Origin: Rhodopseudomonas sp. AAP120
GTDB taxonomy: Bacteria > Pseudomonadota > Alphaproteobacteria > Rhizobiales > Xanthobacteraceae
NCBI RefSeq assembly: GCF_001295845.1
Contig: NZ_LJIC01000206.1
Coordinates: forward strand, 1 to 36,541
Length of the DNA: 36,541 bases
Direction of reading: 5' to 3'
Below, in pieces: positions 28,773-36,541 of the stretch. Position 1 is the stretch's first letter; the number at the start of each line of letters is the position of its first letter. The notes under the pieces are model-generated. The model was not told where the DNA came from. It saw only the letters and a list, made by a program, of their open reading frames with translations, and ran no database searches. The translations under genes were made by a program, and so were the position numbers.

Positions 28773-28800
28773 GATGCGGAGCGGGCGACCGCTCCGCATC
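28773..28800. promoter_or_regulatory. Perfect 12-bp hairpin between binding protein and phosphodiesterase genes
   Basis: GATGCGGAGCGG (28773-28784) pairs perfectly with CCGCTCCGCATC (28789-28800) around a GCGA tetraloop. It lies 13 bp after the binding-protein stop and 15 bp before the next ATG, and no T-run follows. It is probably an mRNA-stabilising or partial read-through element that keeps the binding protein more abundant than the downstream enzymes. This is a common pattern in importer operons. Confidence 0.75.
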
Positions 28801-28815
28801 TCATCGGAGACCATC

Positions 28816-29637
28816 ATGAAACTGATCCAGCTCAGCGACATCCATCTCACCACGCCAGGTAAGACCATCGGCGGCCGCGATCCGCGGCGCAATTTCGAGC
28901 GCGCGCTGACGCATGTGCTGCGCGACCATCACGACGCCGAGCTGATGGTGATCACCGGCGATCTGTCCGACTGGGGCGATCGCGAGGACTATGTCTGGCT
29001 GAAGCAGCGGCTCGGCGAATTTCCGATCCCGACCCGGCTGTGCATCGGCAATCACGATCGCCGCGACGTCTTCCTGAGCGTGTTTCCCGAATGCGCAGAT
29101 GGCGGCTTCGTCCAGGGTAGTCACGATGCCTCGGCCGCGCGCTGTCTGTTGCTCGACACGGTCGAGCCCAACACCCATGCGGGCCGCTATTGCGACGCCC
29201 GGCTCGGCTGGCTGGCGCGGCAGCTCGACGAGCATCCGGGGCCGTTCCTGCTGTTCATGCATCACAACCCGGTGCCGACTCATCTCGGCCCGATGGACCA
29301 GATCCGGCTGCTCGACGACGTGGCGTTCCGCCGGCTCATCGGTGCGCATCGTAATCGCATCCGCCACGTTTTCTTTGGCCATTGCCATCTGCCGCTCGCT
29401 GGCTCGGTCGCCGGCGTGCCAACCTCGTCGCTGCGCGGCACCAACCATGCGTCGTATCCGCTGTTCTCCGAGACGGTGATGCTGAGCGCTTCCGACCTGC
29501 CGGAATCCTACGGCGTCGCCTTCGTCGGCGACGATTACATCACCGTGCACATGGTCGAGTTCGGCTATGACGGGCCGATCCGGGTCGAAGGCTCGCCTGA
29601 CTACACCGCGTGGGATCGGGAGACCATGGTGCGATGA
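28816..29637 (+). CDS. GpdQ-like metallophosphodiesterase, first of two
   Basis: This cytoplasmic binuclear-metal phosphodiesterase is 273 aa, close to GpdQ in length. All metal ligands are visible: Asp8 and His10 (LSDIHL), Asp49 (TGDLSDWGD), Asn79 and His80 (IGNHDRRD), His150 (MHHNP), and His189 and His191 (GHCH). GpdQ of Enterobacter, which hydrolyses glycerophosphodiesters, uses the same positions (Asp8, His10, Asp50, Asn80, His156, His195, His197). The family also includes cyclic nucleotide phosphodiesterases. It has no signal peptide. GGAG lies 6 nt before the ATG at 28816. The gene overlaps its paralogue (ATGA). Together with the Ugp-like importer, a role in cleaving imported glycerophosphodiesters is likely. 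Confidence 0.9.
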   Translation: MKLIQLSDIHLTTPGKTIGGRDPRRNFERALTHVLRDHHDAELMVITGDLSDWGDREDYVWLKQRLGEFPIPTRLCIGNHDRRDVFLSVFPECADGGFVQGSHDASAARCLLLDTVEPNTHAGRYCDARLGWLARQLDEHPGPFLLFMHHNPVPTHLGPMDQIRLLDDVAFRRLIGAHRNRIRHVFFGHCHLPLAGSVAGVPTSSLRGTNHASYPLFSETVMLSASDLPESYGVAFVGDDYITVHMVEFGYDGPIRVEGSPDYTAWDRETMVR

Positions 29638-30458
29638 AATTCGTGGTTCTCACCGATACCCATTTTATCGCCCGCGGCCGGCGCATCTACGGCCTTGATC
29701 CCGCGGCACGGCTGCGCGCCGCGATCGCCTGCATCAACCGCGATCATCCCGACATCGCCTTCGTAATGGTCACCGGCGATCTGGCGCATTGGGGCGAAGA
29801 TCCGGCCTATCAGGCGCTCGCCGAGGTGCTGGGCGAACTGAACGCGCCGACCTTCCTGCTGATGGGCAATCACGACAAGCGCGATGGCTTTGCCCGTTAC
29901 TTCCCCGGCGTGCCGCGCGACCCGAACGGTTTCGTGCAGACCATGCAGGTGTTCGACGCCGCCACCATCGTGACGCTCGATACGTTGAACGAGGACGCGC
30001 CCGATCATGCGGGTCTGTTGTGCGATGCGCGGCTGGCGTTTCTCAAACAGGCATTGACCTCAGCGCCGGCCGATCGGCCGCTGCTGTTGTTCCAGCATCA
30101 CCCGCCGTTCGACACCGGGCTGCGCTACATGGATACGATCCGGCTCGCCAATCCGGAGGCCGAGTGGGAGGTGATCGCCCGCACCCGCCGGCCGGACTAT
30201 CTGTTCATGGGGCATCTGCACCGGCCGATCGCCGGCGTCTGGCGCGGCATTCCGTTCCACATTCAGCGCGCGCTCGCCCATCAGGTCGCGTTTGATCTGG
30301 TGACGGAGGGCCATATCCCCGGTTCGCACGAGCCGCCGGACTATGCGCATGTCAGCGTCGAGGGCGACCGCATCGTCATCCACCAGCGCTCGTTCCTGTA
30401 CGACGGGCCGCTGTTCTCGCTGCACGACAAGGCCGCGCTGGACCGCGCGGAGTTCTGA
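29634..30458 (+). CDS. GpdQ-like metallophosphodiesterase, second of two
   Basis: This paralogue of the preceding gene is 274 aa. The ligands are conserved: Asp8 and His10 (LTDTHF), Asp49 (TGDLAHWGE), Asn79 and His80 (MGNHDKRD), His156 (QHHPP), and His194 and His196 (GHLH). The N-termini of the two proteins are clearly alike, but the sequences differ enough elsewhere to suggest separate specificities rather than a recent duplication. It is translationally coupled by a 4-bp overlap. It has no signal peptide, so it also acts in the cytoplasm. It is the last gene of the Ugp-like operon, converging on the TetR gene 6 bp away. Substrate preference cannot be read from the sequence. Confidence 0.88.
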   Translation: MKFVVLTDTHFIARGRRIYGLDPAARLRAAIACINRDHPDIAFVMVTGDLAHWGEDPAYQALAEVLGELNAPTFLLMGNHDKRDGFARYFPGVPRDPNGFVQTMQVFDAATIVTLDTLNEDAPDHAGLLCDARLAFLKQALTSAPADRPLLLFQHHPPFDTGLRYMDTIRLANPEAEWEVIARTRRPDYLFMGHLHRPIAGVWRGIPFHIQRALAHQVAFDLVTEGHIPGSHEPPDYAHVSVEGDRIVIHQRSFLYDGPLFSLHDKAALDRAEF

Positions 30459-30463
30459 ACCGG

Positions 30464-31069
30464 TTATGCGCCCGAGTCGGCCGTGACGTCGGCGCTGGCG
30501 ATGATGCCGGCGAGCGCCGCCGTCATCATCGCTTCGAGCCGGCCGCCCTCCGTCTCCTGCAGCGGCGCGATGCCGAGCACCGTGCGCAGGATACCGGTGC
30601 CGGCGAGTAGTGCCGTGATCAGCGAGGCGTTGAGCGCGTCGGCGTGGCCGAGCTTGGCGGCGAGCGGCTCGATGAAGCTGCGCGCCACCACGTCCCGCAA
30701 CACGCGGGACGCGTCCGCGCTCGACAGCGAATGGATCACGATGTCGAGCGGCCGGACGTCGTGCGGACCGTAGCCTTCGGCGTGATGAAACAATTCGTGC
30801 GCCAGCGTCGCGGCGAGGTCTGCGGCGGTGCCGCTCAGCAACAGCTCCGGCTTCAGTGTCGCTTCGACGGCGGCGGCGAACAGCCGTTCCTTCGAGCCGA
30901 AGCAGCGGTGCACGTAGGCGACGTCGACGTCGACATCAGCGGCGATGTCACGCAGCCCGGTCGCCTCGTAGGACTGCCGGGCGAACCGCAGAATGGCGGC
31001 CTCGAGAATTCGGTCGCGCGTCGTGATCTTGGCGGGTGGCGTCTCGCGCGCAATGACGTTGTTGTTCAA
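30464..31069 (-). CDS. TetR-family transcriptional regulator
   Basis: This repressor is 201 aa from the preferred start. The N-terminal helix-turn-helix reads TTRDRILEAAILRFARQSYEATGLRDIAADVDVDVAYVHRCFGSKERLFAAA, the TetR signature. The C-terminal ligand domain is helical. TTG at 31069 has AGGA 8 nt upstream and is preferred over the longer in-frame TTG at 31093, which has no ribosome site. It is divergent from a HlyD/ABC-2 export operon, and the 198-bp gap contains a perfect palindrome, so it probably represses that operon. This layout resembles E. coli CecR with the ybhGFSR exporter genes, although the transporter here is closer to yhiI-rbbA-yhhJ. Confidence 0.88.
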   Translation of the reverse strand: MNNNVIARETPPAKITTRDRILEAAILRFARQSYEATGLRDIAADVDVDVAYVHRCFGSKERLFAAAVEATLKPELLLSGTAADLAATLAHELFHHAEGYGPHDVRPLDIVIHSLSSADASRVLRDVVARSFIEPLAAKLGHADALNASLITALLAGTGILRTVLGIAPLQETEGGRLEAMMTAALAGIIASADVTADSGA

Positions 31070-31141
31070 GGGCGAGGTCCTGCGTTGAGACAACTAAGCG
31101 GAGCAGCTCTGATGCATGTGGGACACAGCTAACGCCACCGT

Positions 31142-31159
31142 GATCAACCGCTGTTGATC
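31142..31159. promoter_or_regulatory. Perfect palindrome in the TetR/exporter gap, candidate TetR operator
   Basis: GATCAAC (31142-31148) and GTTGATC (31153-31159) flank a CGCT centre: an 18-bp inverted repeat with 7-bp arms, the usual shape of a TetR operator. It lies between the divergent genes. A second, smaller palindrome (GTTGAGACAAC, 31084-31094) lies beside the TetR start and shares GTTGA/CAAC elements. Confidence 0.55.
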
Positions 31160-31267
31160 TCCCTCAAGGTGTCGGCCGCGTGGCGCTGCAAAGTCGGGCC
31201 ACATGCCGGTGTCGAGGATGCGGTCGGTCGCGTCCCCGCGAAGCGGCGCCGACTGGAGAGCGTGTCG

Positions 31268-32338
31268 ATGGCGACGGACTGGAAGCGTTGGGTGATGATT
31301 GTCGCCGTGGTGGCGGTGGCGGGCGGCGGATACGTCGCGTGGCGCACCTTCGGGACGAAGGCGCTGCCGCCGGGAATCGCCAGCGGCAACGGCCGGATCG
31401 AAGCCACCGAGATCGACATCTCGACCAAGGCGGCCGGACGTATCCGAGAGATCCTGGTGCGCGAAGGCGATTTCGTCACCGCCGGGCAGGTGCTGGCGCG
31501 GATGGACACCGATCAGCTCGAAGCGCAGCGCCGTCAGGCCGAGGCGCAGTTGCGCCGCGCAACGATCGGCGTGCAGACCGCGACCAGCCTGGTTACTCAG
31601 CGCGACGCCGAGCGCGAGGCGGCGATCGCCGTAGTGGCGCAGCGCGACGCGCAGCTCGACGCGCTGGAGCGCCGGCTGGCGCGCGCCGAGACGCTGATCA
31701 AGACCAATGCGGTGTCGCAGCAGGTGCTCGACGACGACCGCGCCAACGAGCAAGGCGCCAAGGCCGCGGTCGCGGCCGCCAAGGCGCAGCTCGCCGCAAC
31801 CGAGGCTGCGATCAGCGCCGCGAAGGCGCAGGTCGTCGATGCCGGCGCCGCCGTCGACGCGGCCAAGGCGGCGATCGACAGCATCACGGTGGAGATCAAT
31901 GACAGCACGCTGAAATCGCCGCGCGACGGCCGGGTGCAGTATCGCGTCGCGCAGCCCGGCGAAGTGCTCGCTGCCGGCGGCCGCGTGCTCAACCTCGTCG
32001 ACCTCAGCGACGTCTACATGACCTTCTTCCTGCCGACCGCGCAGGCTGGCCAGGTCGCGATCGGTGCCGATGTGCGCTTGGTGCTCGATGCGCTGCCCGA
32101 TGTGGTGATCCCGGCGAAGGCGACCTTCGTGGCCGACACCGCGCAGTTCACGCCCAAGACGGTGGAGACCGAGGAGGAGCGCCAGAAGCTGATGTTCCGC
32201 GTCAAGGCGCACATCCCGCAGGAATTGCTGCGCAAATACATCGCGATGGTCAAGACCGGCCTGCCGGGTGTCGCGTATGTCCAGCTTGATCCCAAAGCGC
32301 AATGGCCCGCCAAAGTCAGCGGAGCGCCGGTGCAATGA
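31268..32338 (+). CDS. HlyD-family membrane-fusion protein (YhiI-like)
   Basis: This periplasmic adaptor is 356 aa, anchored by one N-terminal membrane helix ([18 protein letters not shown], residues 8-25). The lipoyl-type half reads [20 protein letters not shown], and a long coiled-coil hairpin follows, rich in Ala/Glu/Gln (about residues 85-205). The second half is [20 protein letters not shown]. The ATG at 31268 has GGAGAG 7 nt upstream. The stop overlaps the next gene (ATGA). It links the inner-membrane ABC-2 exporter to an outer-membrane channel not encoded here. E. coli YhiI-RbbA-YhhJ has the same gene order. Confidence 0.91.
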   Translation: MATDWKRWVMIVAVVAVAGGGYVAWRTFGTKALPPGIASGNGRIEATEIDISTKAAGRIREILVREGDFVTAGQVLARMDTDQLEAQRRQAEAQLRRATIGVQTATSLVTQRDAEREAAIAVVAQRDAQLDALERRLARAETLIKTNAVSQQVLDDDRANEQGAKAAVAAAKAQLAATEAAISAAKAQVVDAGAAVDAAKAAIDSITVEINDSTLKSPRDGRVQYRVAQPGEVLAAGGRVLNLVDLSDVYMTFFLPTAQAGQVAIGADVRLVLDALPDVVIPAKATFVADTAQFTPKTVETEEERQKLMFRVKAHIPQELLRKYIAMVKTGLPGVAYVQLDPKAQWPAKVSGAPVQ

Positions 32339-35097
32339 GCGACCCCGCGGCGGGCCTCGCGACGCCTGCGCCGATCGTCCGCCTCAAAGGCGTGTCGCTG
32401 CGCTACGGCAAGACGCTGGCGCTCGATAATATCACGCTGGATCTGCCGTCCGGCTGCATGATCGGACTCATCGGTCCCGACGGCGTCGGCAAGTCGAGCC
32501 TGTTATCACTGATCTCGGGCGCGCGGGCGGTTCAGCAGGGCCGCGTCGAGGTCTTTGGTGGCGATATCGCCGATCCGAAGCATCGCCGCGACTCGTGCCC
32601 TCGGATTGCCTATATGCCGCAAGGGCTTGGCAAGAACCTGTATCCGACGCTGTCGGTGTTCGAGAACGTCGACTTCTTCGGCCGATTGTTCGGCCAGGGG
32701 CATGCCGAGCGCGTCCAGCGGATTGCCGAACTACTTGAAAGCACGGGGCTTTCGGCGTTCGCGGAGCGGCCGGCGGGCAAGCTCTCGGGCGGCATGAAGC
32801 AGAAGCTCGGGCTGTGCTGCGCGCTGATCCACGATCCGGACCTCTTGATCCTGGACGAGCCGACCACCGGCGTCGATCCGCTGTCGCGCCGGCAGTTCTG
32901 GGAATTGATCAACGATATCAGGGCGCAGCGCCCCGGTATGAGCGTCGTTGTGGCGACCGCCTACATGGAGGAGGCGGAGCGCTTCGACCATCTGGTGGCG
33001 ATGAATGCCGGGCGCGTGCTGGCCCAGGCGCCGCCCGCGGAATTGTTGAGGCAAACTCAAGGCAGCACGCTCGACGCCGCGTTCATCGCCCTGCTGCCCG
33101 AAGACGAGCGCCGCGGCTATTCCGAGGTGGTGATTCCGCCGCGCAATACGGGTCAGTCCGAGGTTGCGATCGAGGCCGAGCATCTCACGATGAAGTTCGG
33201 CGACTTCACCGCGGTCGACGACGTGTCGTTCCGGATCGAGCAGGGCGAGATCTTCGGCTTCCTCGGCTCCAACGGCTGCGGCAAGACCACCACGATGAAG
33301 ATGCTGACCGGACTGTTAGCAGCGACCGAGGGCAAGGCGCGGCTGTTCGGCAACGAGGTCGATCCGAACGACATGTCGGTGCGCCGCCGCGTCGGCTACA
33401 TGTCGCAGGCGTTCTCGCTCTACAGCGAACTCACCGTCAGGCAGAATCTCGAACTCCACGCGAAGTTGTTCCGGATGGAGCCGGAGACGATCGAGCCGCG
33501 CATCGCCGAGATGGTGCGGCGGTTCGACCTCACCGAGATCATCGACAAGCTACCGGACGAACTGCCGCTCGGCATCAGGCAGCGGCTCTCGCTGGCGGTG
33601 GCGATGATCCATTCGCCCGGCATCCTGATTCTCGACGAGCCGACTTCCGGCGTCGATCCGGTGGCGCGCGACGGCTTCTGGCAGATCCTCTCGGACCTGT
33701 CGCGCAACGACAACGTCACCATCTTCGTCTCGACGCATTTCATGAACGAGGCCGAGCGCTGCGACCGCATCTCGCTGATGCATGCCGGCCGCGTGCTGAT
33801 CAGCGACTCGCCGCGCGCCATCGTCGAGAGCCGCAAGGCCGCCAATCTCGAGACCGCGTTCATCGCCTATCTGGAAGATGCGATCGGCGCTCAGGCGAAG
33901 CCGGCGTCCGTCGCTGCCGCCGCAACCGCGATCGAAGACAAGAAACCTCCGCGCGCGTCGATGCGCACCTGGTTCGATCCGCGGCGGATGTTCGCCTATA
34001 CGCGGCGCGAGGCGCTGGAGCTGCGGCGCGATCCGATCCGCGCCACCATGGCGCTGCTCGGCAGCGTGGTGCTGATGTTCGTGCTCGGCTATGGCATCAA
34101 TCTCGACGTCGAGAAGCTGACCTTCGCGGCGCTCGACCGCGACGACACCACGATCAGCCGCGACTACATCCTCAACATCGCCGGTTCGCGCTACTTTGCC
34201 GAGCAGCGGCCGATCACCGACTACGCCGATTTGGACCGGCGGATGCGTAGCGGCGAGCTGACTATGGCGATCGAGATCCCGCCCGGCTTCGGCCGCGACG
34301 TGTCGCACGGTCGCCCGGTCGAGATCGGCACCTGGATCGACGGCGGCATGCCGGCGCGGGCCGAGACCGCGCGCGGCTACGCGCAGGCGATGCATCTGGC
34401 CTGGCTGAGCCAGAAGGCGCGCGAACTCTACGGCGACGCCGCGGTCGCCGGCAGCTTCCAGATCGCGATGCGCTATCGCTACAATCCGGGGATCAAGAGC
34501 CTGGTGGCGATGGCGCCGGCGGTGATTCCGCTGCTGCTGCTGATGATCCCGGCGATGCTGGCGGTGCTCAGCGTGGTGCGCGAGAAGGAGCTCGGCTCGA
34601 TCATCAACTTCTACGCAACGCCGACCACGCGGCTGGAATTCCTGATCGGCAAGCAGTTGCCCTATGTGGTGCTGGCGATGGTGAATTGCGTGTTGCTCAC
34701 GGCGTTCGCGATCTTCATCTTCCAGGTGCCGTTCACCGGCAGCTTCCTGGCCTTCGGCACCGGCGCGCTGCTCTACGTCATCATCGCCACCGGCCTCGGC
34801 CTGGTGCTCTCCACCTTCATGCAGAGCCAGATCGCCGCGATCTTCGGCACCGCGCTGCTGACGCTGATCCCGGCGCTGCAGTTCTCCGGGCTGATCGACC
34901 CGGTGTCGTCGCTGCAGGGCTTCGGCGCGGTGGTGGGCACGCTGTATCCGACCACGTACTTCGTCAACATCTCGCGCGGTGCCTTCTCCAAGGGGCTCGG
35001 CTTCGCCGACATGTGGTCGTCGATCGTGCCGCTGCTGATCACCGTGCCGCTGCTGCTCGGCGCCGGCGCGGCGCTCCTCAAGAAACAGGCGAAGTGA
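32335..35097 (+). CDS. ABC-2 transporter with two ATPase domains fused to a permease (RbbA-like)
   Basis: This 920-aa fusion is close to E. coli RbbA (911 aa). NBD1 has Walker [10 protein letters not shown], signature LSGGMKQKL and Walker [17 protein letters not shown]2 has Walker [11 protein letters not shown], Walker [14 protein letters not shown] and a degenerate signature, [10 protein letters not shown] in place of LSGG. I recall that as typical of the RbbA branch. The C-terminal ~370 residues form the ABC-2 membrane domain, with a first span [18 protein letters not shown], a large periplasmic loop, and several spans after [19 protein letters not shown]. The ATG at 32335 overlaps the HlyD stop, and its own stop overlaps the next start. 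RbbA was named for ribosome association, but context here favours export. The substrate is unknown. Confidence 0.9.
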   Translation: MSDPAAGLATPAPIVRLKGVSLRYGKTLALDNITLDLPSGCMIGLIGPDGVGKSSLLSLISGARAVQQGRVEVFGGDIADPKHRRDSCPRIAYMPQGLGKNLYPTLSVFENVDFFGRLFGQGHAERVQRIAELLESTGLSAFAERPAGKLSGGMKQKLGLCCALIHDPDLLILDEPTTGVDPLSRRQFWELINDIRAQRPGMSVVVATAYMEEAERFDHLVAMNAGRVLAQAPPAELLRQTQGSTLDAAFIALLPEDERRGYSEVVIPPRNTGQSEVAIEAEHLTMKFGDFTAVDDVSFRIEQGEIFGFLGSNGCGKTTTMKMLTGLLAATEGKARLFGNEVDPNDMSVRRRVGYMSQAFSLYSELTVRQNLELHAKLFRMEPETIEPRIAEMVRRFDLTEIIDKLPDELPLGIRQRLSLAVAMIHSPGILILDEPTSGVDPVARDGFWQILSDLSRNDNVTIFVSTHFMNEAERCDRISLMHAGRVLISDSPRAIVESRKAANLETAFIAYLEDAIGAQAKPASVAAAATAIEDKKPPRASMRTWFDPRRMFAYTRREALELRRDPIRATMALLGSVVLMFVLGYGINLDVEKLTFAALDRDDTTISRDYILNIAGSRYFAEQRPITDYADLDRRMRSGELTMAIEIPPGFGRDVSHGRPVEIGTWIDGGMPARAETARGYAQAMHLAWLSQKARELYGDAAVAGSFQIAMRYRYNPGIKSLVAMAPAVIPLLLLMIPAMLAVLSVVREKELGSIINFYATPTTRLEFLIGKQLPYVVLAMVNCVLLTAFAIFIFQVPFTGSFLAFGTGALLYVIIATGLGLVLSTFMQSQIAAIFGTALLTLIPALQFSGLIDPVSSLQGFGAVVGTLYPTTYFVNISRGAFSKGLGFADMWSSIVPLLITVPLLLGAGAALLKKQAK

Positions 35098-36215
35098 CCG
35101 TGCGGATCTCCAACATCGTTCAGCTCGGCGTCAAGGAACTGCGCGGCCTGCTGCGCGATCCGATGCTGATGGTGCTGATCGTCTACGCCTTCACGGCCTC
35201 GATCTACATCGAATCCAAGGCGCTGCCGGAGACGCTCAACCACGCCGCGATCTCGATCGTCGACGAGGACCGCTCGCCGGTGTCGGAACGGATCATCACG
35301 GCGTTCAATCCGCCGTATTTCTCGATTCCCAAGCTGATCACCCAGGCCGAGATGGACAAGCGGATGGACGCCGGGCTCGACACCTTCGCGCTCGACATCC
35401 CGCCGGACTTCCAGCGCGACCTGTTGGCCAAGCGATCGCCGACCATCCAGCTCAATATCGACGCCACCCGCATGACGCAGGCGTTCACCGGCGGCGGCTA
35501 TGTGCAGACCATCGTCACCGGCGAGATCAACGAGTTTCTGGCGCGGCACCGCGCCGCGACCTCGGTCCCGGTCGAGCAGACGTTGCGCGTGCGCTTCAAC
35601 GCCGAGCTCAACAAAGGCTGGTTCGGCGCCGTCAACGAACTGATCACCGCCATCACCATGCTGTCGATCATCCTGACGGGCGCGGCGTTGATCCGCGAGC
35701 GCGAGCACGGCACCATCGAGCATCTGCTGGTGATGCCGGTGACGCCGCTCGAGATCATGATCAGCAAGGTGTGGTCGATGGGCGGCGTGGTGCTGCTCGC
35801 CTCCGCCTTCGCGCTGGCGGTGGTGATCCAGGGCGTACTGAGCGTGCCGGTGCAGGGCTCGATGCTGCTGTTCCTGCTCGGCACCGCGCTGCATCTGTTC
35901 GCCACCACCAGCATGGGCATCTATCTCGCCACCGCCGCCGGCACGATGCCGCAATTCGGTCTGCTGATGATGCTGATCCTGGTGCCGCTGCAGGCGCTGT
36001 CCGGCGGTCTCACCCCGCGCGAAAGCATGCCGCAGATCATCCAGGACATCATGCTGCTGGCGCCGAATACGCACTTCGTGTCGCTGTCCCAGGCGATCCT
36101 GTTCCGCGGCGCCGGCCTCGACGTGGTCTGGCCGCAATTCCTCGCCCTGCTGGTGATCGGCACCACCCTGTTCGCCCTCGCGCTCAATCACTTCCGGCGA
36201 TTCCTGAACGCGTGA
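35094..36215 (+). CDS. ABC-2 type permease (YhhJ-like)
   Basis: This inner-membrane permease is 373 aa, very close to E. coli YhhJ. A first membrane span ([15 protein letters not shown]) precedes a large periplasmic loop (about residues 45-190). A cluster of about five C-terminal spans follows, with the ABC-2 hallmark [30 protein letters not shown]. The GTG at 35094 overlaps the previous stop (GTGA). A GTG at 35100 is an alternative. It forms the second membrane half of the exporter with the RbbA-like fusion. It is the last gene of the operon and is followed by repeats. Confidence 0.9.
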   Translation: MTVRISNIVQLGVKELRGLLRDPMLMVLIVYAFTASIYIESKALPETLNHAAISIVDEDRSPVSERIITAFNPPYFSIPKLITQAEMDKRMDAGLDTFALDIPPDFQRDLLAKRSPTIQLNIDATRMTQAFTGGGYVQTIVTGEINEFLARHRAATSVPVEQTLRVRFNAELNKGWFGAVNELITAITMLSIILTGAALIREREHGTIEHLLVMPVTPLEIMISKVWSMGGVVLLASAFALAVVIQGVLSVPVQGSMLLFLLGTALHLFATTSMGIYLATAAGTMPQFGLLMMLILVPLQALSGGLTPRESMPQIIQDIMLLAPNTHFVSLSQAILFRGAGLDVVWPQFLALLVIGTTLFALALNHFRRFLNA

Positions 36216-36279
36216 GAGGCGGAGGTCGTCGTCGTGCGAGTCCGGTTCCCTCTCATGTAGACCCGATTGCCTCCCCCCG

Positions 36280-36340
36280 CCGCAGCGCGCTCCCTCTCCC
36301 GCTTGCGGGAGAGGGCTGGGGTGAGGGCAACGCGGGCACA
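36280..36340. repeat. 61-bp palindromic repeat unit, copy A
   Basis: The unit contains a perfect palindrome, CCCTCTCCCGC (36292-36302) with GCGGGAGAGGG (36305-36315), around a TT loop. It matches copy B at 36481-36541 at 59 of 61 positions, in the same orientation. It begins 64 bp after the last gene's stop, so it could also act as a transcript-end hairpin. Confidence 0.88.
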
Positions 36341-36389
36341 GTGTTTTGGGAGCCTCGCCGGCGCAGTGTCTGGGGACCCCCACCCCCGA

Positions 36390-36412
36390 CCCCTCCCCGC
36401 AAGGGGGAGGGG
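36390..36412. repeat. Short GC hairpin between the two repeat units
   Basis: CCCCTCCCC (36390-36398) pairs with GGGGAGGGG (36404-36412) around a GCAAG loop. It resembles the other dispersed palindromes of the window but is a different unit. No gene is visible in 36216-36541. Confidence 0.7.
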
Positions 36413-36480
36413 GGCCGAGACGCCGAGCTTGAGGTTGATGAGTATCGGCGGCAATCGTTTCCCAACTCGGCCGCCCCAAA

Positions 36481-36541
36481 CCGCAGCGCGCTCCCTCTCC
36501 CGCTTGCGGGAGAGGGTTGGGGTGAGGGCGACGCGGGCACA
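36481..36541. repeat. 61-bp palindromic repeat unit, copy B, at the window end
   Basis: This is a direct repeat of copy A with two differences (GGTT for GGCT and GCGAC for GCAAC). The palindrome arms lie at 36493-36503 and 36506-36516. The window stops exactly where the similarity with copy A stops, as expected if an assembly broke in a repeat. Confidence 0.85.

Noticed and set aside
24528-30458. Phosphonate (2-aminoethylphosphonate) uptake and degradation operon
   Set aside because: LysR, ABC and phosphoesterase genes occur in such operons too, but no phosphonatase, PhnW or PhnY-like gene is present, and the binding protein and enzymes resemble UgpB and GpdQ.
36280-36541. CRISPR array
   Set aside because: There are only two units, 140 bp apart, with an internal palindrome and no regular spacer length, and no cas gene is present.

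Overview
The window is GC-rich, densely coded bacterial DNA. Gene content (LivK-type binding proteins, acyl-CoA dehydrogenases with AraC regulators, HME-RND efflux, GuaC) and several families of dispersed palindromic repeats suggest an alphaproteobacterium of the Bradyrhizobium/Rhodopseudomonas group, most like Rhodopseudomonas. This is an inference from style, not a database match. I see no rRNA, tRNA, CRISPR array, insertion sequence or phage gene. Both window ends lie in repeats, so it could be a whole draft contig.

Layout. (1) 138-5638: an overlapping plus-strand operon for a Dpp/Opp peptide-type ABC importer (two permeases, two ATPases). A tiny AtzG/GatC-like subunit and an AtzE-like amidase sit between the two ATPase genes. 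The binding protein is not in the window. (2) 5864-7971: panE (minus) and guaC (plus), divergent. (3) 8116-17527: a carboxylic-acid/acyl-CoA catabolic neighbourhood with two acyl-CoA dehydrogenases, an acyl-CoA synthetase, a zinc-independent MDR oxidoreductase, an orphan LivK-type binding protein, two AraC regulators and a single-domain response regulator. (4) 17573-23441: a minus-strand czcCBA-type metal efflux operon, headed by a small His/Cys-rich membrane protein. (5) 23510-30458: a LysR regulator divergent from a six-gene operon made of a Ugp-like ABC importer (ATPase, two permeases, binding protein) and two tandem GpdQ-like metallophosphodiesterases. A Pho-box-like sequence lies in the divergent promoter gap. 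(6) 30464-36215: a TetR regulator divergent from a YhiI/RbbA/YhhJ-type ABC-2 export operon, with a perfect palindrome between them.

How the genes may work together. Region 5 is the most coherent system: import of a glycerophosphodiester-like compound, hydrolysis in the cytoplasm by two GpdQ-like enzymes, and control by LysR and perhaps PhoB. Region 1 couples import of a peptide- or amide-type solute to amide hydrolysis. Region 3 would activate an acid to its CoA ester and oxidise it. Regions 4 and 6 are efflux systems.

Repeats. A strongly palindromic element of about 200 bp occurs twice, each time between convergent genes. A 61-bp palindromic unit is repeated at the right end, and other hairpin repeats lie at both ends and near 14.7 kb.
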